Source: a virus. Taken from it: 22,158 nucleotides of DNA. The stretch spans positions 1 through 22,158 of the IMG/VR virus record IMGVR_UViG_3300025769_000945; one strand, 5' to 3'. The notes beneath the pieces were generated by a model. The model was not told the origin of the DNA and did not search any database. It saw only the letters and a list, made by a program, of their open reading frames with translations. This document shows positions 12,054 to 19,437 of this stretch, in pieces. The number at the start of each line of letters is the position of its first letter. Position 1 is the stretch's first letter. The position numbers were made by a program, and so were the translations under genes.

Positions 12054-12063
12054 ACCGAGAGGT
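12054..12063 (+). promoter_or_regulatory. Intergenic leader hairpin with GAGA loop
   Basis: ACC (12054-12056) and GGT (12061-12063) flank GAGA, followed by ACACACACC and the ATG at 12073. It repeats the leader layout of the first small gene with a different stem, although no promoter precedes it, so the element seems tied to translation rather than to transcription start. Confidence 0.45.
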
Positions 12064-12072
12064 ACACACACC

Positions 12073-12315
12073 ATGGACCATCACAACTACATGCTCAGCC
12101 TTTTCGAGTCGTTTCAAAAGCATCAAGATGAGCTTGAAGCCACCAACCTTCTGAAGCTTCAAGCCATGGAACCTCAATGCCGCTACTACGTTGAAGCCTC
12201 GCTTGACGGCAGGCTTGAGTGGACTGAATGGGCCTACACCACTCATGAGCGTGACCAGCTGATACAAGACGCCAAGGACTGCGGCTTTTCCTACACCGTT
12301 GAGGAACACGAATGA
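12073..12315 (+). CDS. Small protein, unknown
   Basis: Predicted 80 aa, MDHHNYMLSLFESFQKHQDE, a first helical half, then a beta hairpin and helix (RYYVEASLDGRLEWTEWAYT, HERDQLIQDAKDCGF) ending in VEEHE. Second gene of the unit starting at promoter copy 3. It is followed by about 120 bases of structured non-coding sequence. Function not recognised. Confidence 0.65.
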   Translation: MDHHNYMLSLFESFQKHQDELEATNLLKLQAMEPQCRYYVEASLDGRLEWTEWAYTTHERDQLIQDAKDCGFSYTVEEHE

Positions 12316-12320
12316 TCATC

Positions 12321-12430
12321 AGTCGGGGAGCCTGATGCCTGCCATCCCCAGGCAGGCTGAAAGCTATACAACACCTTGGGTGCAGCAAGGGAAAGCAGGG
12401 CGCCTGTGTGTGGCGATCTATCCCCCGACT
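12321..12430 (+). promoter_or_regulatory. Structured non-coding stretch, possible RNA element
   Basis: AGTCGGGG (12321-12328) is the exact complement of CCCCGACT (12423-12430), an 8-base closing stem for the whole stretch. Inside are GCCTGCC/GGCAGGC (12337-12343 with 12351-12357), CCTTG/CAAGG (12374-12378 with 12386-12390) and CAGG/CCTG (12396-12399 with 12403-12406), giving a multi-arm junction. GGGGA (12325-12329) can alternatively pair with TCCCC (12345-12349), a mutually exclusive fold. No known riboswitch class was recognised. It lies just before the ATG at 12437 and upstream of the base-modification genes. Confidence 0.45.
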
Positions 12431-12436
12431 TCAAAC

Positions 12437-12613
12437 ATGGACCAACACCTCAAAACACAACAACATCTGAACAACCTTCAAGCCTTCTTGGACTATGAGC
12501 AGCGCCTCAGAGATGCCTATGCCAAATGCCAAGATCCGCAACCTCGACGACGGTTGTGTTCAGATAACGATTGGCAACATCAGCGGAACCGTAAGTTCAC
12601 ATCACTTGGTTGA
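12437..12613 (+). CDS. Small helical protein, unknown, overlaps next gene
   Basis: A 58-aa frame, MDQHLKTQQHLNNLQAFLDY, EQRLRDAYAKCQDPQPR, then a basic tail that overlaps the next frame and looks less constrained. The first 35 residues are helical and plausible. No good ribosome binding site. It directly follows the structured stretch. May be real with an overlapping successor, or just a leader frame that opens translation of the next gene. Confidence 0.45.
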   Translation: MDQHLKTQQHLNNLQAFLDYEQRLRDAYAKCQDPQPRRRLCSDNDWQHQRNRKFTSLG

Positions 12614-12671
12614 ACCGAAGCTTCGTCAACTACGGCTACTCTGGAAAGCGAATCCAGATAACTGGCAGTGA
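12513..12671 (+). CDS. Small protein coupled to ParB-like gene
   Basis: A 52-aa frame, MPMPNAKIRNLDDGCVQITI, GNISGTVSSHHLVEPKLRQL, ending LWKANPDNWQ. A beta-rich start and a helical end look protein-like. Its TGA overlaps the GTG start of the ParB-like gene (GTGA), typical of coupled phage genes. It overlaps the previous frame by about 100 bases. Function unknown. Confidence 0.55.
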   Translation: MPMPNAKIRNLDDGCVQITIGNISGTVSSHHLVEPKLRQLRLLWKANPDNWQ

Positions 12672-13261
12672 CAATCGCATCAGACAAAATCGTCCAGCGT
12701 GAAACTGAAGTTCTCAAGCCATACGAAAACAATCCACGGCAACATTCAGAAGCACAGCTTGATCGTCTTGTCCGATCAATCAAGGAGTTCGGTTTCACAA
12801 ACCCAATCCTCATTGATGATGACTGCAATGTGATCGCAGGCCATGGCCGTCTGCTGGCTGCAGAGCTGATGGGCCTAGCCCAAGTGCCGACCATCACGCT
12901 TGGCCACCTCACAGCTGAACAGCGACGGGCCTACGTCATCGCTGATAACCAGCTGGCACTCAACAGCACTTGGGATGACGACGTGCTGCAGGCTGAACTG
13001 CAGGCCTTAGGTGAAGCTGGCTTTGACCTCACGCTGCTGGGCTGGGGTGATGACCTGCCTACCTTTGGTGAGGACATTGACCTGTCCGCATTAGACGACA
13101 TGGACGATGACCCCACAGCAGAGCTGGCTGATGGTGTGATGAAGGCCATCCAGATTGAGTTCCGCCCTGAGGACTACGAAGAAGCCAAGGCCCTAGTGGA
13201 AGCAGCTCGTAAGCGTGGTGAGTACGTGGGGATGAAGCTGATTGAGGCTTTGGCTGCATGA
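12668..13261 (+). CDS. ParB/sulfiredoxin-fold domain protein
   Basis: Predicted 197 aa from GTG 12668. The N-terminal ParB-like domain covers residues 7-100: VLKPYENNPRQHSE, LVRSIKEFGFTNPILID, then VIAGHGRLLAAELMGL with the GHGR signature at 58-61 and RAYVIADNQLALNSTWD (87-103). An acidic linker (DLSALDDMDDDPTAEL) and a short C-terminal helical part (YEEAKALVEAARKRGEYVG) follow. In many phages this N-terminal architecture continues into a DNA methyltransferase, which is missing here. ParB-like phage domains are often linked to DNA modification and may be CTP- or ATP-dependent. It overlaps the glycosyltransferase gene by 4 bases (ATGA), so it likely belongs to the base-modification cassette. 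Confidence 0.85.
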   Translation: MTIASDKIVQRETEVLKPYENNPRQHSEAQLDRLVRSIKEFGFTNPILIDDDCNVIAGHGRLLAAELMGLAQVPTITLGHLTAEQRRAYVIADNQLALNSTWDDDVLQAELQALGEAGFDLTLLGWGDDLPTFGEDIDLSALDDMDDDPTAELADGVMKAIQIEFRPEDYEEAKALVEAARKRGEYVGMKLIEALAA

Positions 13262-14055
13262 TCGACTATCAGATCGCAATCCCCAGCTACAAGCGGCCAA
13301 CGCGTCTGATCACTGAAACGCTTACAACCCTGAAGCGCACCAATGCTGATTTCAGCCGTGTCACTGTCTTCGTGGCTGACAGCAATGAGAAGCACCTGTA
13401 TGACACCGCTCTGCAGGCGATTGGCCTTGGCGTCAAGGTTGTCATCAGCCAGCCAGGGCTGATCAACTCCCGCATCTGGTACAACCTGCATTACTACAAA
13501 CCCGGCACACGCATCCTCAACTTGGATGACGACATTGCTGGGCTGTACGTCAAAGACGGCAACGCCCTGCAGCCGTACACCGGCGACCTTGATCGCTTGG
13601 TGTCAAAAGGCTTTCAGGTCTGCCAAAACACTGGAGCAAGGCTTTGGGGAATCAACCCTGTGGCCAATGGCATGTTCCTCAAGCCAACCATCAGCGTCGG
13701 CCTGCGGTACATCTGTGGAATCTTCCACGGCACGTTTGCAGGTGATCCGGCCATGTGCGGTGATGACCGTCCACGCCAGTCATCTGGTGAAGACTTTGAG
13801 CTGACCCTCAGGTCGTTCAAGCGTTACAAAGGTGTGGTCCGCATTGATGGGTACTGCCCCAAGACCAAGTACTTCGCTGAAGGTGGGATCCAGGCTGAAC
13901 TTGGTGGCAAGGACAAACGTGCGAAAGACCACGAGGCTCAGCTGCAGCAGATCGTCAATCGTTTTCCCAGCATCAGCAAGCTATACATCAAGTCCGGTGA
14001 CGTGCCCAACATCAAGCTCAAAACAATCACCCACGGAAAGCTCCAGTGGATATGA
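13258..14055 (+). CDS. GT-A-type glycosyltransferase, probably TET/JBP-associated
   Basis: Predicted 265 aa. Opens with the nucleotide-sugar-binding strand and loop IAIPSYKRPTRL (7-18), then VTVFVADSNEK (35-45), and the metal-binding acidic motif RILNLDDDIAGL (85-96, Asp90-92). SSGEDFELTLRSFKRYKG (175-192) supplies the downstream acidic pair expected of the catalytic region. This layout matches the glycosyltransferases found next to phage TET/JBP dioxygenases, which add sugar to a hydroxymethylated base in DNA. I therefore infer glycosylation of 5-hydroxymethylcytosine (or hydroxymethyluracil). Overlaps by 4 bases with both neighbours. A role in glycosylating a protein or cell-surface glycan cannot be excluded from sequence alone. 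Confidence 0.8.
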   Translation: MIDYQIAIPSYKRPTRLITETLTTLKRTNADFSRVTVFVADSNEKHLYDTALQAIGLGVKVVISQPGLINSRIWYNLHYYKPGTRILNLDDDIAGLYVKDGNALQPYTGDLDRLVSKGFQVCQNTGARLWGINPVANGMFLKPTISVGLRYICGIFHGTFAGDPAMCGDDRPRQSSGEDFELTLRSFKRYKGVVRIDGYCPKTKYFAEGGIQAELGGKDKRAKDHEAQLQQIVNRFPSISKLYIKSGDVPNIKLKTITHGKLQWI

Positions 14056-14852
14056 AGCTGCCAGTTCTGACCCTGCAGCCCAAGGCGCCAAAGCTCAAGA
14101 TCGGGGACACTTGCCCAACGCTGCAGCCCAACGTCACAGAGTCCTGCATCCTTGCTGACCCTGATGGCACTCAGGTCGGCTTGTTCATCAAGCAACTGCC
14201 TGATGACTTGCGGAACCTGGTCAACATTGCTGACCACGAGGTCAACTCAACTAGGGTGCCGAAAACCATGATGGACCGTAAGCGTCCATTGCCACCAGGG
14301 CCTGACGGCAAACGCCGTTACCTGGTTATCTCGCAGTATTCAGCCATCCTTGGGAGCGTGCCGCCCAAGCCACATATGCGACGGGCCTACGGCACAAGGT
14401 CCTCTGTCCACAGCAGCAAGACCGCTGGCACATTTGTCAAAGCCATGCACAAGGCAGGCATCACCGCCTATCAGCTTGTGCAAGAGCTGGCACCTGAAGT
14501 CACCCAGCTACACAGCAGCAAGGTTCAGGCCCGTGTGCCTGAGAAGTGGCGCTTCGCAAAGCACTTCAGCAGCACCATCAGTAACTGCAACATCGCAGCG
14601 CCAATCCATCAAGATCACGCCAACGTCAAAGGCGCCATCAACATCATCATCACCAAGCGGCGCAACAGCACCGGCGGAAACTTGCATGTCCCCGACTACG
14701 ACGCCACCTTTGACCAAACGGATGGCTCGATGCTTGTCTATCCGGCATGGAGGAACTGTCACGGTGTGACGCCAATAGTTCCCACGCATCAAGGCGGCTA
14801 TCGCAACTCACACGTCTGGTACGCCCTGGATTCATTTGCATCATTAGGCTGA
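14052..14852 (+). CDS. TET/JBP-family 2-oxoglutarate/Fe(II) dioxygenase
   Basis: Predicted 266 aa from the ATG at 14052 (ATGA overlap with the glycosyltransferase stop); a GTG at 14046 with GGAAAG upstream would add two residues. The C-terminal double-stranded beta helix holds the complete active site: the iron-binding H-x-D in APIHQDHANVKGAINIII (His186, Asp188), GGNLHVPDYDATFDQTDG (208-225), the distal iron ligand His237 in RNCHGVTPI, and the 2-oxoglutarate Arg251 in GGYRNSHVWYAL. The H-x-D-x-x-N and HGVTPI contexts are those of TET/JBP enzymes, which oxidise the methyl group of 5-methylcytosine or thymine in DNA. Acting after a methylase and before the glycosyltransferase, it would create the hydroxymethyl acceptor. 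Residues 1-150 are of unclear function. Confidence 0.85.
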   Translation: MKLPVLTLQPKAPKLKIGDTCPTLQPNVTESCILADPDGTQVGLFIKQLPDDLRNLVNIADHEVNSTRVPKTMMDRKRPLPPGPDGKRRYLVISQYSAILGSVPPKPHMRRAYGTRSSVHSSKTAGTFVKAMHKAGITAYQLVQELAPEVTQLHSSKVQARVPEKWRFAKHFSSTISNCNIAAPIHQDHANVKGAINIIITKRRNSTGGNLHVPDYDATFDQTDGSMLVYPAWRNCHGVTPIVPTHQGGYRNSHVWYALDSFASLG

Positions 14853-14856
14853 AACC

Positions 14857-15183
14857 ATGGACAAGAATCCACGCTGCACAAAAGCAGAAAAGCAATTCCG
14901 GACATCGAGGTTTGCCCGGATGATTGCCAATGGGGCAACACGTTCAGACCTTTTGCAATACGCCGCAAGTGAATGGGGGCTGAAGCAAAGGCAAAGCGAT
15001 GAATACATTGCCCTAGCCACAAAGCGCCTTGAAGAAGATTTCAACTTGGATCGCCAAGCTTTTGCCGCAATACTTTTGTCCCAGCTGAACGTCGTCCATA
15101 AGAAGGGCATGGAACAGTCCAACCTTCAAGCTGTGTTGGGCTGTATCAACACCGCTGCCAAGATTGCCAAGCTGTATGACTGA
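14857..15183 (+). CDS. terS: Terminase small subunit-like protein
   Basis: Predicted 108 aa, MDKNPRCTKAEKQFRTSRFA, with an N-terminal helix-turn-helix type segment (ARMIANGATRSDLLQYAASE, about 20-39; WGLKQRQSDEYIALATKRL) and a helical C-terminal part (LSQLNVVHKKGMEQSNLQAV). Length and fold suit a TerS that recognises the packaging site and forms a ring. Its stop overlaps the ATG of TerL (TGATG). The assignment rests on position and domain pattern; sequence-level similarity between TerS families is low. Confidence 0.75.
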   Translation: MDKNPRCTKAEKQFRTSRFARMIANGATRSDLLQYAASEWGLKQRQSDEYIALATKRLEEDFNLDRQAFAAILLSQLNVVHKKGMEQSNLQAVLGCINTAAKIAKLYD

Positions 15184-16532
15184 TGGGTGTTCTGTCCACG
15201 ATTCCAAGGGGCAACATCCTTCAACGGCTTGGGGCTGAGGACAGCCAGATTGATGTAGATCGGCTGCTGCAGCAGGTGAGGGCTGACCTGCACCCTGGCC
15301 AGCTGGCCTTTGTTGAAGACGAACAGACGCAGATCATTGGACTCTCTGCTGGCTATGGCGCCGGCAAGACCAGGGCATTGGCTGCCAAGACCCTGCACCT
15401 TGCAGCTGCTAATCAGGGCTTCATTGGCTGTGTGATGGAGCCGACCGGCCCATTGGTCAGGGACATTTGGCAGAACGACTTCGAGGGCTTCCTAGAGGCA
15501 TATGAGGTGCCGTACACCCACAGGGCATCACCTTTGCCTGAGTACACATTGCACCTGCCTGGTGGTGACACGAAGATCCTGTGCCGCAGCTTTGAGAACT
15601 GGTCACGGATCATTGGCCTCAACTTGGCCTTTGTCCTTGCTGATGAGATTGACACGGTCAACCCCAGCGTTTGCTCAAGGGCGTTTCCCAAGATTCTTGG
15701 CCGCTTGCGTTCAGGCAACGTCAGGCAGTTCGCAGCAGCATCAACGCCTGAAGGTTTTCGTTGGATGTGGCAAACCTTTGGTACGGATGACGCAAAACAG
15801 CGTGATGACCGCAAGCTGATTAGGATGCGATCGGCAGATAATCCACATCTGCCCCAAGACTTCATCGAACGGCTGCAGGCCAACTACGACCCATCACTTC
15901 TCCAGGCGTATCTGGAAGGTCAGTTCTGCAACCTCACAACAGGCCAGGTTTACGACCGCTTCGACCGGGCCAAACACATCACAACAGAACAGAACGATTT
16001 CAGCTCTGAACCTTTGCGGGTTGGCGTTGACTTCAATATTGGCAACATGTCAGCCGTCATCGGTGTCCGTCTTGGCAACCAACTATTGCTGATCGATGAG
16101 GTCAGCGGTGCCCATGACACCGACGCTTTGGGTCAAGAAATACGCAGAAGATTTCCCGACAACCGCGTATATATCTACCCTGACGCATCAGGCGGAGCAC
16201 GATCTACTAACGCCAGCCAGACCGACATCCAGATCTTGGAAACCTATGGCTTCATCAATCAATCGCCAAGGTCAAACCCTCCCGTTCGTGATCGGGTGGC
16301 TGCTGTACAAGCTGTTCTGGAGAACGGCAAAGGTGAAGTCAGGCTGCAGGTAGCAAGCAACTGCAAGCGAACGATTGAGTGCCTTGAGCTGCAGTCATAT
16401 ACAGAACGTGGCGAGCCAGACAAAGATGCTGGCTATGACCACATGAATGACGCCCTTGGTTATTTGATTTGGCGTGAGTTCAATCCGCTGCATCAACGTG
16501 CTGGACGGGGCACAGGCATCAGGCTTTACTAA
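15183..16532 (+). CDS. terL: Terminase large subunit
   Basis: Predicted 449 aa. ATPase domain: Walker A LSAGYGAGKTRALA (54-67, Lys62, Thr63), Walker B AFVLADEID (148-156, Asp153, Glu154), coupling motif AAASTPEG (183-190). RNase H-fold nuclease domain: VGVDFNIGNMSAVIG (279-293, Asp282), YIYPDASGG (329-337, Asp333) and DHMNDALGY (418-426, Asp422), the metal-binding acidic set. It pumps DNA into the prohead and cuts it. Starts with the TGATG overlap after TerS. Length is at the short end of TerL proteins but all motifs are present. Confidence 0.95.
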   Translation: MGVLSTIPRGNILQRLGAEDSQIDVDRLLQQVRADLHPGQLAFVEDEQTQIIGLSAGYGAGKTRALAAKTLHLAAANQGFIGCVMEPTGPLVRDIWQNDFEGFLEAYEVPYTHRASPLPEYTLHLPGGDTKILCRSFENWSRIIGLNLAFVLADEIDTVNPSVCSRAFPKILGRLRSGNVRQFAAASTPEGFRWMWQTFGTDDAKQRDDRKLIRMRSADNPHLPQDFIERLQANYDPSLLQAYLEGQFCNLTTGQVYDRFDRAKHITTEQNDFSSEPLRVGVDFNIGNMSAVIGVRLGNQLLLIDEVSGAHDTDALGQEIRRRFPDNRVYIYPDASGGARSTNASQTDIQILETYGFINQSPRSNPPVRDRVAAVQAVLENGKGEVRLQVASNCKRTIECLELQSYTERGEPDKDAGYDHMNDALGYLIWREFNPLHQRAGRGTGIRLY

Positions 16533-16559
16533 GCTGCAGGAACTGGGTGGTTTGCAGCT

Positions 16560-17996
16560 GTGTACTCGGGTCTTTCTGGTCGCCAACGTGTAGGCAACGT
16601 TACGCAGGTCAATGACCCGAATACTGCCTGGGTAAACATGGAGCCGCATTGGCTCTTGATTGAAACCCTGCTGCTGGGCACGTACGGCATCAGAAAAAAA
16701 CACCGGACATATTTGCCACAAGAACCAAGAGAACTGGATGAGGCATATGACAACCGCCTGCTGAGAAGTGTTCTTGCGCCGTTCTATGTGCGCTTAGAGC
16801 GCATGCTTGCGGGCATGTTGACCCGCAAGCCTGTGCGGCTGACAGACGTATCAGACAACATCCGTGAGCAGTTGTTCGACGTTGACTTGCAGGGCAATGA
16901 CCTGAACGTCTGGACTTATGAAACTGCACGCAAGTGCGTGCGATATGGCCACGTTGGTGTCCTTGTTGATGCGCCTGCCGCTGGTGCTGATGGGCGCCCG
17001 TACTGGGTGACTTATACGCCACGGGACATACTCGGCTGGCGTGTGGAAAACGCTGACGGCAAACAGACCCTGACCCAGCTGCGGTTGATGGAACGTGTTG
17101 TTGTTCCTGATGGCTTGTATGGGGAAAAAGAAGTGCAGCAGGTTCGCGTTCTGACGCCTGGCGCTTTTGAGATCCACCAAAAGGATGCAAAGGGTGATTT
17201 CCGTGTTGTTGAGGAAGGCACGACCAGCCTTAATGAAATTCCGTTTGCCGTTGCTTATGCCAACCGGACCAACGTGCTGGAGTCCAACCCGCCATTGGCT
17301 GACATTGCAGAACTGAACCTGAAGCAGTACCAAGTCCAGTCAGATTTGGACAATCAGCTGCACATCTCAGCTGTGCCGATGCTGGCTTTCTACGGATTTC
17401 CACAGGCCGCTGAAGAAGTGTCTGCAGGGCCTGGTGAAGCTATTGCATTCCCTGCTGATGGCCGTGCTGAATACATCGAGCCTGGTGGCCGCAGCTACGA
17501 GGCTCAGTTCAAGCGACTGGATCAGATCGCATCACAGATCAACGAACTTGGCCTTGCTGCTGTGTTGGGGCAAAAGCTCAGCGCAGAGACAGCAGAGGCA
17601 AAGCGCATTGATCGCAGCCAAGGCGACAGCACCATGATGGTCATCGCACAACAGATGCAAGACCTGATCGACAACTGCCTTGGCTTTCATGCTGCGTTCT
17701 TGCAGGAACAACAGGCAGGCAGCAGCTTTGTGAACCGCGACTTCCTTGCATCACGGCTCGAGCCGCAAGAGATCCAAGCCCTGCTGCAGCTGTACACCGC
17801 AGGCACCATCACTCAAAAGACATTGCTCGACCAGCTTGAGGCTGGTGAAGTGCTGGGTGATGAGTTTGACGTTGAAGAAGAAGTTGAAGCTACTCAGAAC
17901 GGTGGTTTGGTTGACCCCGTTGAGCCACGCCAACCTGCTGCTGAAACCATGCCCGAGGGCCAAGCTGAGGCTGACGATGAGCAGATGCCTGACTGA
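16560..17996 (+). CDS. Portal protein (DUF4055-like)
   Basis: Predicted 478 aa from GTG 16560 (VYSGLSGRQRVGNVTQVNDP). Typical portal features: N-terminal clip/wing region with WLLIETLLLGTYGIRKK (31-47) and LPQEPRELDEAYDNRLLRSV (52-71), a beta-rich wing around 130-230 (YTPRDILGWRVENADG), then the stem/crown helices including LKQYQVQSDLDNQLHISAVP, FKRLDQIASQINELGLAAVL and TAEAKRIDRSQGDSTMMVIA. The acidic C-terminal tail (EVEATQNGG, EADDEQMPD) is usual. The layout matches the DUF4055 portal group of phages that also carry a MuF protein. It forms the dodecameric DNA channel in the capsid vertex. Position between TerL and MuF agrees. Confidence 0.88.
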   Translation: MYSGLSGRQRVGNVTQVNDPNTAWVNMEPHWLLIETLLLGTYGIRKKHRTYLPQEPRELDEAYDNRLLRSVLAPFYVRLERMLAGMLTRKPVRLTDVSDNIREQLFDVDLQGNDLNVWTYETARKCVRYGHVGVLVDAPAAGADGRPYWVTYTPRDILGWRVENADGKQTLTQLRLMERVVVPDGLYGEKEVQQVRVLTPGAFEIHQKDAKGDFRVVEEGTTSLNEIPFAVAYANRTNVLESNPPLADIAELNLKQYQVQSDLDNQLHISAVPMLAFYGFPQAAEEVSAGPGEAIAFPADGRAEYIEPGGRSYEAQFKRLDQIASQINELGLAAVLGQKLSAETAEAKRIDRSQGDSTMMVIAQQMQDLIDNCLGFHAAFLQEQQAGSSFVNRDFLASRLEPQEIQALLQLYTAGTITQKTLLDQLEAGEVLGDEFDVEEEVEATQNGGLVDPVEPRQPAAETMPEGQAEADDEQMPD

Positions 17997-18280
17997 TGGG
18001 ATGGTTGAACCGCAGCAAAAAACGCCCTGACGAGCCATCACGGCAACAGGCGCTGTACTACGTCCAGTCAGAACTGATGGACGATTTTTATGCGGTGATA
18101 CGGACCACTTGGTATTCGGGTGGTGCAGTCTGTGGCATCACCGAATGTGCGATTAGCCAGTCTGACGACCTTGCCTTGATGGAGTTCACGGGCATCGTCG
18201 GTGACGCTTTGCGTGCAGGTGCAGACGTTTCAATCATCTGCATTGATTCATCAGAAGCAGTTGGCATCAAAAAGACATGA
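17996..18280 (+). CDS. Small protein between portal and MuF genes
   Basis: Predicted 94 aa, MGWLNRSKKRPDEPSRQQAL, with a beta-rich middle (YAVIRTTWYSGGAVCGITEC) and ending DSSEAVGIKKT. The ATG overlaps the portal stop (TGATG), and the TGA overlaps the start of the MuF gene (ATGA), so it is part of the head operon. No family recognised; a minor head or connector-related role is a positional guess. Confidence 0.65.
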   Translation: MGWLNRSKKRPDEPSRQQALYYVQSELMDDFYAVIRTTWYSGGAVCGITECAISQSDDLALMEFTGIVGDALRAGADVSIICIDSSEAVGIKKT

Positions 18281-19437
18281 GCGCCCCAGCAGCGGTCTAC
18301 CGCAATGCCATTGACCTGAACCGTTACAGCAACGGTGTCGCCAGGCGGATCATCCGTTCGTACAACGACGTGATCTTGGATGCGATCGACCAGCTGCGAA
18401 GCATTGAGGAAGAGATTCAGCTCACAGGTGTAGTGCGGCAGCCCTTGCGCCAAGCAAGGCTTCGCACGTTGTTGCTTCAGCTCAGGGAATCACTAGCGAC
18501 TTGGTCAGGTGACAGTGCCGCGTTGATGGCAGAGGAACTGCAAGGACTTGCTCAGCTCCAGACTGGTTTTGCTGCTGAACAGCTGCGGCAAGTGCTTCCT
18601 GATGGCAGCAACCGTGTTGTTCGCACTGTTGAAATCAGCCCAAGCTTTGCCCAGGCGGTTGTGACTGCGGATCCAACAGCGATTGGCATTGTTGACCTGA
18701 GCGACAGGCTGGAAAGGCTCGCCCCTGACACCGTCACGTTTCAGCTCACTACTGGCCAGCAGCTGACGCTCCCCAATGGTTCAGTCGTGCGCCAAGCGTT
18801 CGACCGTATGTCCACCAAGCAAGCCGAAGTGTTCAGCCAAGTGCTGCGTGTCGGTGTGTTGGAGGGCAAGTCTGTTGGCAGCATTGTCAGTCAGCTGAAA
18901 GGCAGGTTGCGCCGGGAACAGGCAGGCACTGTTGACAGCATCATTGCTTCTGGCGGCCAAGTGACGGCCATGCCCAACAACCAGATCCGCGCCATTGTCC
19001 GCACCAGCGTCAATCAGGTTGTTGATGCAGCTGAAGAGCTAGTGGCTTTGCAAAACCCAGATATCACAAAGAAATACAGGTACACAGCCCTTTTGGACAG
19101 CAAAACGACGCCAATCTGCAGGGCATTGGACGGCAAGGTGTACGAATGGGGCAAAGGCCCCAAGCCGCCACAACATTTCGGCTGCAGGTCACGCCGTGTG
19201 TCTCTGACCACCGGCTTTGCAGCCAGAACCCTTTCGCTGCGTGAGCCTTATGGCATTTGGTTCGACCAACAGACAGACCTGGTCAAAGAAGACGTCCTTG
19301 GACCCAAGCGCATCCCGTACTACAACTTCCTTGTCAAGAAGTACGGCAAGGAAGACGCTATCCGCAAGTTTGTTGACAAGGACGGTGCAGAGCTAACTTT
19401 GAAGCAACTAGCCGACCGCTATCCCAATGCACAGTAA
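18277..19437 (+). CDS. MuF-like minor head protein
   Basis: Predicted 386 aa. Long helical N-terminal part (residues 15-105, IIRSYNDVILDAIDQL; LIMIT-type leucine-rich pairs around LRTLLLQLRESL) and a C-terminal Mu F domain at about 237-312: NQIRAIVRTSVNQVVDAAEE, KYRYTALLDSKTTPICRALD, KPPQHFGCRSRRVSL. The spaced Cys/His (TPICRALDG and PPQHFGCR) are the MuF signature. MuF proteins are minor capsid components, associated with the portal and sometimes ejected with DNA. A lysine-rich tail follows. Starts with ATGA overlap. Confidence 0.88.
   Translation: MSAPAAVYRNAIDLNRYSNGVARRIIRSYNDVILDAIDQLRSIEEEIQLTGVVRQPLRQARLRTLLLQLRESLATWSGDSAALMAEELQGLAQLQTGFAAEQLRQVLPDGSNRVVRTVEISPSFAQAVVTADPTAIGIVDLSDRLERLAPDTVTFQLTTGQQLTLPNGSVVRQAFDRMSTKQAEVFSQVLRVGVLEGKSVGSIVSQLKGRLRREQAGTVDSIIASGGQVTAMPNNQIRAIVRTSVNQVVDAAEELVALQNPDITKKYRYTALLDSKTTPICRALDGKVYEWGKGPKPPQHFGCRSRRVSLTTGFAARTLSLREPYGIWFDQQTDLVKEDVLGPKRIPYYNFLVKKYGKEDAIRKFVDKDGAELTLKQLADRYPNAQ

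Noticed and set aside
12329-12365. Hammerhead-like core: CTGATG, a stem (CCTGCC/GGCAGG), then GAAA
   Set aside because: The invariant A after CUGAUG is replaced by C, GAAA does not directly follow the stem, and no matching flanking stems with a cleavage triplet are seen.
14350-14769. 139-codon plus-strand frame inside the TET/JBP gene
   Set aside because: Ser/Pro/Thr/Ala-rich shadow of the dioxygenase; the latter has an intact active site in its own frame.
16690-17333. Minus-strand frames of 160-166 codons antisense to the portal gene
   Set aside because: Cys/His/Gln-rich composition typical of antisense shadow; portal frame is continuous and well supported.
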